NCBI GenBank assembly: GCA_910585855.1 | Contig: CAJUGZ010000249.1 | Span: forward strand, 1 to 6,463 | Length of the DNA: 6,463 bases | From: an uncultured Lachnospiraceae bacterium | GTDB lineage: Bacteria > Bacillota_A > Clostridia > Lachnospirales > Lachnospiraceae | Reading direction: 5' to 3' | Shown: piece by piece, positions 6,346 through 6,463 of the stretch | Numbering within the stretch: the stretch's first letter is position 1 | Layout of the letters: every line of letters starts with the position of its first letter | The notes under the pieces: model-generated | The model's input: the letters and a program-made list of their open reading frames with translations, nothing else | The model's database searches: none | What the model was told of the DNA's origin: nothing | Position numbers and translations under genes: made by a program

Positions 6346-6462
6346 GGAGATAGGATGCAGAAGGGGGTATTTACCTGTCGGACGCCAGATTCGAAAACGG
6401 TGGGCAGTCTGCTGTTCCGGTTTCCAAAAAGCAAGAAGTTCTAAAACTTCTGCCTTTTCTTT
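6334..6462 (+). repeat. Dispersed intergenic repeat, right copy
   Basis: This is the fuller copy of the repeat at 199-301, in inverted orientation. Compared with the left copy it keeps a stretch of about 30 nt between CTTTTG and the CGCCAGATTCG core (about 6347-6379). It includes the hairpin GCAAGAAGT/ACTTCTGC at 6431-6453, whose stem is conserved while a loop base differs between copies. The match continues to within one base of the window edge, so the true end of the element is not seen. Confidence 0.85.
6355..6444 (+). CDS. Possible 29-codon mini-ORF within the right repeat
   Basis: An ATG at 6355 lies 5 nt after GGAG (6346-6349) and opens a 29-residue frame (MQKGVFTCRTPDSKTVGSLL and onward, ending PKSKKF) whose stop falls in the AGAAGT/ACTTCT hairpin. 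The layout of hairpin, ribosome binding site, short peptide and hairpin recalls a leader peptide. However, the left copy has lost the start region, and two other arguments favour chance: the DNA is a repeat and a second frame through it is also open. I regard translation as unlikely but testable. Confidence 0.15.
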   Translation: MQKGVFTCRTPDSKTVGSLLFRFPKSKKF

Positions 6463-6463
6463 G

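Noticed and set aside
1..6463. Composite transposon with the inverted repeats as ends
   Set aside because: No transposase, integrase or target-site duplication is visible, and the enclosed genes include housekeeping functions. The repeats are better explained as dispersed intergenic elements.
1..6463. CRISPR array, tRNA or rRNA genes
   Set aside because: No regularly spaced direct repeats, and no tRNA cloverleaf or rRNA sequence was recognised on either strand by eye.

Overview
The window looks like a chromosomal segment of a low-to-moderate GC Firmicute, most likely a gut Lachnospiraceae (Blautia/Dorea/Ruminococcus-like). This rests on AGGAGG-type ribosome binding sites, A/T-ending codons, a clostridial-style formate-tetrahydrofolate ligase, and intergenic repeats of a kind I associate with that family. 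The genus cannot be fixed from the sequence alone.

Layout. Positions 1-321 hold no convincing gene. They carry several hairpins, including a 17-bp palindrome, and one copy of a dispersed repeat. A good sigma-A-type promoter (TTGCTA, 17 bp, TATAAT) then starts a tight three-gene plus-strand unit: fhs (formate-tetrahydrofolate ligase), argS (arginyl-tRNA synthetase) and a cytoplasmic serine hydrolase of the class C beta-lactamase fold. Gaps are 16 and 15 nt. Directly after the hydrolase stop codon lies a ~140-nt imperfect hairpin (5368-5507), which separates the operon from a convergent minus-strand toxin-antitoxin pair: a small antitoxin-like protein and a PIN-domain protein that overlap by 17 nt. 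Upstream of that pair is an AT-rich control region, a 12-bp hairpin, and a second copy of the terminal repeat in the opposite orientation, running to the window edge.

How the genes work together. fhs feeds formate into the tetrahydrofolate one-carbon pool for purine and fMet synthesis (and acetogenesis where present). argS charges tRNA-Arg. The hydrolase has no assignable substrate, and its link to the other two appears to be co-transcription only. The PIN module is self-contained accessory DNA. I did not find a clearly new multi-gene system. The least explained items are non-coding: the long structured element at 5368-5507, the inverted ~100-130 bp repeat copies bracketing the window, and the 36-75 palindrome, whose T-first/A-last layout is the reverse of an intrinsic terminator.
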